From Gammaproteobacteria bacterium (GTDB taxonomy: Bacteria > Pseudomonadota > Gammaproteobacteria > BMS3Bbin11): a DNA stretch of 7,990 bases. Position 1 is the first letter of the stretch; each line of letters starts with the position of its first letter. The DNA is taken from assembly GCA_030617565.1 (NCBI GenBank), contig JAUWVE010000067.1, positions 1 through 7,990 on the forward strand, read 5' to 3'. The notes below the pieces were generated by a model, which worked only from the letters and a program-made list of their open reading frames with translations, made no database searches and had not been told where the DNA came from. This document shows, piece by piece, positions 4,780-7,990 of the stretch. A program made the position numbers and the translations under genes.

Positions 4780-5707
4780 TGTCCGGATTATTTAAAAAAT
4801 CATCATAGATTTTCCGGGTGCCATTCTCTAATTCTGTTTTAAACCTCCAGCCTAATTTGTTCAGCCTGCTAACATCCATACGTTTTAGCATTGTGCCGTC
4901 CTGTTTCGTAGTGTCAAAAACAATCTCACCTTCAAAACCTACTACCTTTTTTACCAGCTCGGCTAAATCCTTAATGCTAATATCTTCCCCGGTACCAATA
5001 TTGATTAACTCTCCAATATCTTCTGCATCATATTCTTCCATTAAATAGAAGCAGGCCTCAGCCATATCATCAGCAAACAGGAACTCTCTACGTGGCTTTC
5101 CCGTTCCCCAGACAGTAACGGTCTTATCCTGATTGACCATGGCTTCATGAAACCTTCTTATCAACATCGGCAGAACATGGGCATTTTCCGGATGATAATT
5201 ATCCCCAATGCCATATAAATTTGATGGCATCACACTAATAAAATTGGTTCCATGCTGGTCATTAAAGGCTCCACATAACTTTATTCCCGCAATTTTTGCT
5301 ATCGCATAAGGTTCATTCGTGGACTCTAACGGTGAAGTAAGAAGATCTGTTTCTTTTATCGGTTGCGGAGCATTCTTAGGGTAGATGCAACTGCTGCCGA
5401 GAAATAATAATTTAGTTACATTATTTTTATAGGCTGACTCAATAATATTATTTTGAATTTTAAGATTTTCCAGTAGAAAATCCGCACGATAGATATTGTT
5501 GGCATATATCCCGCCGACTTTTGCAGCGGCAAGGAAGACCCAGTCAGGCTTTTCGGTTTTAAAGAATTCCTCAACTGCCTGCGGGTCCAGCAGGTCTAGC
5601 AGCTTATGCGTGCGAGTGATGATGTCATGGTAACCCCTGCTTTCTGCTGTTCGACACAAAGCGCTGCCAACCATGCCTCTATGTCCGGCTATGTATATCC
5701 TGGGCAT
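4769..5707 (-). CDS. fcl: GDP-L-fucose synthase (GDP-4-keto-6-deoxymannose 3,5-epimerase/4-reductase)
   Basis: The enzyme converts GDP-4-keto-6-deoxy-D-mannose to GDP-L-fucose with NADPH, for surface glycans. It is a 312-residue extended SDR protein. The Rossmann motif GHRGMVGS (8-15) binds NADPH. AAAKVGGI (60-67) is the family's signature in this area. GSSCIYP (104-110) carries the catalytic serine and the conserved cysteine, YAIAK (134-138) the Tyr-x3-Lys pair, and NAHVLP (175-180) the conserved histidine. The C-terminal substrate domain has GTGKPRREFLFADD (201-214). Length is normal and all catalytic residues are present. No gmd (GDP-mannose dehydratase), needed to make its substrate, is in the window. 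The gene follows the cupin by 28 bases on the same strand. Parts of it (around 5400-5460) are visibly more AT-rich than the neighbours, which may point to transfer. I see no strong ribosome binding site. Confidence 0.95.
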   Translation of the reverse strand: MPRIYIAGHRGMVGSALCRTAESRGYHDIITRTHKLLDLLDPQAVEEFFKTEKPDWVFLAAAKVGGIYANNIYRADFLLENLKIQNNIIESAYKNNVTKLLFLGSSCIYPKNAPQPIKETDLLTSPLESTNEPYAIAKIAGIKLCGAFNDQHGTNFISVMPSNLYGIGDNYHPENAHVLPMLIRRFHEAMVNQDKTVTVWGTGKPRREFLFADDMAEACFYLMEEYDAEDIGELINIGTGEDISIKDLAELVKKVVGFEGEIVFDTTKQDGTMLKRMDVSRLNKLGWRFKTELENGTRKIYDDFLNNPDIRK

Positions 5708-5735
5708 TATATAAACCTTAATTATCTGGAAATAA

Positions 5736-6110
5736 TCATTCTATCAGTTCTGTATCCGCATGTGAGTACGGCGGAGAACAGCAACACAGTATCTTTAAAT
5801 CGATTTCACCAATGTTTCTGATTTGATGAGCTGTGCCGGGCAGGATGCATACGGTATCTCCTGCCCCAACCTGAAACGTCTTTTCTGCCAGTGTCATTTC
5901 ACCCCTGCCCTGGGTCACATGGTAGAGCTCTTCACTGTGGTGATGTTTATGAAGCCGGGTAATACTCCCTACAGCTATAATTGCCTCAGCAAGGCTTTGA
6001 TTTTTATTACCATGCTGCACTGGATGCATCAGCTCACGAATTGTAGAACCATCTGCTGTCGTATAGGGAGTGGATTCGGAGATGCCTGTCTTTTCAATGA
6101 ACACCGTCAT
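5736..6110 (-). CDS. Small single-domain cupin protein
   Basis: This is a 124-residue cupin. Motif 1 is GSITRLHKHHHSEELYHVTQG, with a cluster of metal-binding histidines and a glutamate; motif 2 is GDTVCILPGTAHQIRN, with the third histidine in PGTAH. All expected metal ligands of the barrel are there. The pattern is closest to the mannose-6-phosphate isomerase type II/ManC-like cupins, but those domains are found in many enzymes and binding proteins, so the substrate cannot be read. Position just upstream of fcl fits sugar-nucleotide metabolism. A run of cysteines (ILCCCSPP) near the C-terminus is unusual. The ATG at 6110 is chosen because it sits 7 bases after the msrB stop; the frame could extend to a TTG at 6134, overlapping msrB by 17 bases, which is less likely. 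Probably cotranscribed with msrB and fcl. Confidence 0.85.
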   Translation of the reverse strand: MTVFIEKTGISESTPYTTADGSTIRELMHPVQHGNKNQSLAEAIIAVGSITRLHKHHHSEELYHVTQGRGEMTLAEKTFQVGAGDTVCILPGTAHQIRNIGEIDLKILCCCSPPYSHADTELIE

Positions 6111-6117
6111 GATGTAA

Positions 6118-6516
6118 TCATTCTTTCTTCTCAAATCTCAGTGACAGCGAATTGACACAATACCTAAGCCCTGTCGGCCGGGGTCCATCGGGAAACACAT
6201 GACCAAGATGTGATCCACAACGACTGCACTGAATTTCTGTTCGGGCCATACCATGCGAAATGTCCTGCTGTTCAGTCACACCTGTTTCTGTAGATGCTTG
6301 ATAAAAACTGGGCCAGCCAGATCCCGAGTCATATTTTGTCGATGAGTTGAATAGAGGCTCCCCGCAGCAACGGCACAGATATGCACCCTCTTCTTTTAAA
6401 TCATAATATTCACCTGTAAAAGGCCGCTCCGTGCCCTTCTGTCGGCAAACAACAAATTCCTCAGCGGTCAGATCCTGCTGCCATTCCTCTTCTGATTTTT
6501 TAATCTTTTCTGTCAT
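6118..6516 (-). CDS. msrB: Peptide methionine-R-sulfoxide reductase MsrB
   Basis: MsrB reduces the R epimer of methionine sulfoxide in oxidised proteins, using thioredoxin as electron source. It has 132 residues, a normal size for the stand-alone form. The conserved start region QKGTERPFTGEY (26-37) leads to the zinc site made of C48/C51 (CRCCGEPLF) and C97/C100 (CSRCGSHLGHV). The substrate pocket is SGSGWPSF (64-71), and the catalytic cysteine is C120 in GLRYCVNSLSL. There is no signal peptide, so it is cytoplasmic. It begins only 4 bases after the pgpA stop with no clear Shine-Dalgarno, which implies translational coupling. The thioredoxin gene trxC lies in the same window and could supply its electrons, although not in the same operon. 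Confidence 0.97.
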   Translation of the reverse strand: MTEKIKKSEEEWQQDLTAEEFVVCRQKGTERPFTGEYYDLKEEGAYLCRCCGEPLFNSSTKYDSGSGWPSFYQASTETGVTEQQDISHGMARTEIQCSRCGSHLGHVFPDGPRPTGLRYCVNSLSLRFEKKE

Positions 6517-6520
6517 AAGA

Positions 6521-7027
6521 CTATGGAATAGCTATATAGTAATAGGCAATTATGTGGAGAACGACAAAAGCCGCTATGCCCGCTAGAACATCATCGATCA
6601 TGATGCCAAAGCCGCCACTTATGCGTTTGTCAGCGACGCTAATCGGCCAGGGTTTAAGAATATCGAAAAACCGAAACAGGACAAAACCAATAACAATCCA
6701 GAGCCAGCCTTGCGGTGCAGCAATCATAGTTACCAGGTAACCAACTATCTCATCCCAGACGATGCCTGAGTGATCATGCACACCCAGTTTTTTTGTTGTT
6801 ACATCACATAACCAGATACCAACAAGAAACATCAGCAGGGTAATTAACAGATACGACCACAGTGGCGTTTCGTTTAGCAGCAGGAAGACCGGTATAGCGG
6901 CCAGCGTTCCGAATGTCCCGGGGGCAAAGGAACTGCAGCCACTGCCGAAGCCAAAGGCAAGCCAGTGCACAGGATCACGCATGATGCCTTTACAGGGTGA
7001 ATTCGTCGAATGCGTCTCTTCAGTCAT
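6521..7027 (-). CDS. pgpA: Phosphatidylglycerophosphatase A
   Basis: PgpA is an inner-membrane phosphatase that removes the phosphate from phosphatidylglycerophosphate to give phosphatidylglycerol. The 168-residue protein shows the family motifs in order: GSGCSSFAPGTFGT (28-41), HDHSGIVWDE (84-93) with acidic catalytic-type residues, FRFFDILKPWPI (118-129), and GGFGIMIDDVLAG (138-150). Hydrophobic segments at about 42-52, 58-74, 94-118 and 146-164 fit the expected four-helix membrane topology. The start at 7027 gives a rather polar 15-residue extension; a second ATG at 6982 (MRDPVHWLAFG) is nearer the usual start of the family and is preceded by AAAGG, so the true protein may be 153 residues. 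It follows thiL by 57 bases, the order seen in E. coli nusB-thiL-pgpA. Confidence 0.95.
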   Translation of the reverse strand: MTEETHSTNSPCKGIMRDPVHWLAFGFGSGCSSFAPGTFGTLAAIPVFLLLNETPLWSYLLITLLMFLVGIWLCDVTTKKLGVHDHSGIVWDEIVGYLVTMIAAPQGWLWIVIGFVLFRFFDILKPWPISVADKRISGGFGIMIDDVLAGIAAFVVLHIIAYYYIAIP

Positions 7028-7084
7028 AAGAAGTCTATATTCAGGAATTTATGATCTGATTCCAGTAACTGTTTGAGTGTCTTA

Positions 7085-7990
7085 TCAAGCATTGAAATGA
7101 TTATATCCGTGTGTGACTATTTCCAGCAATTCACCATTGCTGTCTTTCCATAATATCCCTTCACCCTCCGTGATTTCGCCAATTTTCGCCAGTGGTGAAA
7201 ATAAAGGTGGCCACGATTGCTCTAATTTGTGAACCTTGCTGGCAGGAACTGTGAACAGCAATTCATAATCATCGCCACCATAGAGAGCCGCCTCAATGAC
7301 TCTCTCATCAGATAAACCTGATATAGCAGGCAGGACGTTTTTTAGGCTGACTGAATCAATTACAGCACGGCAGCCGCTAGCCAGCACGATATGACCCAGA
7401 TCAGCGGCCAGACCGTCAGAGATATCAATCATCGATGAGGCATAATTTCTCAGGAAAAGCCCTTCCTGCAGGCGTGGTTGGGGATAATCGAGTTTATCAA
7501 GGCAATTCGACCGGTCTGTGTCAGACAGAGTGACCTCATCATTTATTGCTGCAAGCCCCAAAGCAGCCATGCCCGGTAAACCCGTAATATAAATAGCGTC
7601 ACCTGGACTGGCTGTAGAACGCCTAATCGCCATTTTTTCTGGAATGGTGCCCATAACAGACAATGTTATGGATAATGGTCCACGTGTTGTATCACCACCT
7701 ACCAGACTCACAGCATATTTTTTCGCCAGGGTAAACAAACCTTCTGAAAAGGCTTTCAACCAGCTTGAATCAGCCTGCGGCAGGCTAAGGGCGAGGGTAA
7801 ACCACCGGGCCTGTCCTGCCATCGCAGCAATATCACTCAGATTGACGGCAAGGACCTTGTGACCAATGGCACGGGGATCTGTCTGTTCGGGGAAATGAAC
7901 GCCTTTAATCAGCGTATCGGTCGTGAACAGTAATTCCTCTCCCTCTGCAGGCTTTATGATCGCCGCATCATCACCGATGCCAAGAATGAC
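7085..7990 (-). CDS. thiL: Thiamine-monophosphate kinase ThiL (5' end outside window)
   Basis: ThiL phosphorylates thiamine monophosphate to thiamine diphosphate, the active cofactor. 301 residues are present and the frame is open to the window edge, so only about 20-25 N-terminal residues are missing. The partial protein begins VILGIGDDAA (metal/ATP-binding aspartates D7, D8). It continues with the TTDTL and NLSDIAAM motifs, VGGDTTRG, IDISDGLAADLGH (substrate and Mg2+ site), and YGGDDYELLFT. An internal ATG at 7822 could mislead a gene caller but lies after essential ATP-binding motifs, so it is not the start. The gene leads the leftward group thiL-pgpA-msrB-cupin-fcl; its promoter is outside the window. 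Confidence 0.97.
   Translation of the reverse strand, partial: VILGIGDDAAIIKPAEGEELLFTTDTLIKGVHFPEQTDPRAIGHKVLAVNLSDIAAMAGQARWFTLALSLPQADSSWLKAFSEGLFTLAKKYAVSLVGGDTTRGPLSITLSVMGTIPEKMAIRRSTASPGDAIYITGLPGMAALGLAAINDEVTLSDTDRSNCLDKLDYPQPRLQEGLFLRNYASSMIDISDGLAADLGHIVLASGCRAVIDSVSLKNVLPAISGLSDERVIEAALYGGDDYELLFTVPASKVHKLEQSWPPLFSPLAKIGEITEGEGILWKDSNGELLEIVTHGYNHFNA

Noticed and set aside
6111..6134. TTG-initiated N-terminal extension of the cupin (8 residues)
   Set aside because: It would overlap msrB by 17 bases and starts on TTG without a good ribosome binding site; the ATG at 6110 gives tight non-overlapping spacing.
5823..6155. 110-codon plus-strand frame opposite the cupin
   Set aside because: It is antisense to a cupin with both metal-binding motifs intact and has no start signal.
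7085..7822. thiL starting at the internal ATG at 7822
   Set aside because: The upstream frame to 7990 encodes the conserved GIGDDAA and NLSDIAAM motifs, so the gene is partial at the window edge and does not start there.

Overview
The window looks like chromosomal DNA of a gammaproteobacterium of moderate GC content. The evidence is a MutS tail very close to the enterobacterial protein, a thiL-pgpA pair, a two-domain TrxC thioredoxin 2, a periplasmic DsbC with a CPYC site, and a TIGR-free intergenic repeat style (CCCTCTCCC hairpins, CTCTCGCAGGG-type arms) that I associate with environmental proteobacteria. I cannot name the genus.

Layout: positions 2-619 (+) are the 3' end of mutS. Positions 620-2049 are an accessory island with almost no conserved genes. 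It holds two copies of an inverted-repeat-bounded non-coding element (about 625-1015 and 1751-2058). Between them sits a two-gene leftward operon: a ribbon-helix-helix (RHH) regulator and a small helical partner of unknown function, with a good promoter, a candidate operator and a terminator. Then come dsbC (-) and a DAACS-family dicarboxylate/amino acid symporter (-). A 150-bp divergent intergenic region separates the symporter from trxC (+). The remaining genes all read leftward from the right edge: thiL (5' end outside the window), pgpA, msrB, a cupin and a GDP-L-fucose synthase (fcl), probably as one transcript. fcl converges on trxC.

How the genes fit together: thiL-pgpA is a housekeeping pair (thiamine diphosphate and phosphatidylglycerol synthesis). 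dsbC, trxC and msrB are three independent thiol-redox or protein-repair functions (periplasmic disulfide isomerisation, cytoplasmic disulfide reduction, methionine-R-sulfoxide reduction). fcl and the cupin point to sugar-nucleotide or surface polysaccharide chemistry, but no gmd partner is visible.

The least explained part is 600-2060. The RHH/helical gene pair flanked by two related non-autonomous repeats has the form of a small composite mobile cassette, and the pair has the form of a toxin-antitoxin-like or autoregulated module. Both interpretations are inference; the repeats, genes, promoter and overlap are read directly from the sequence.
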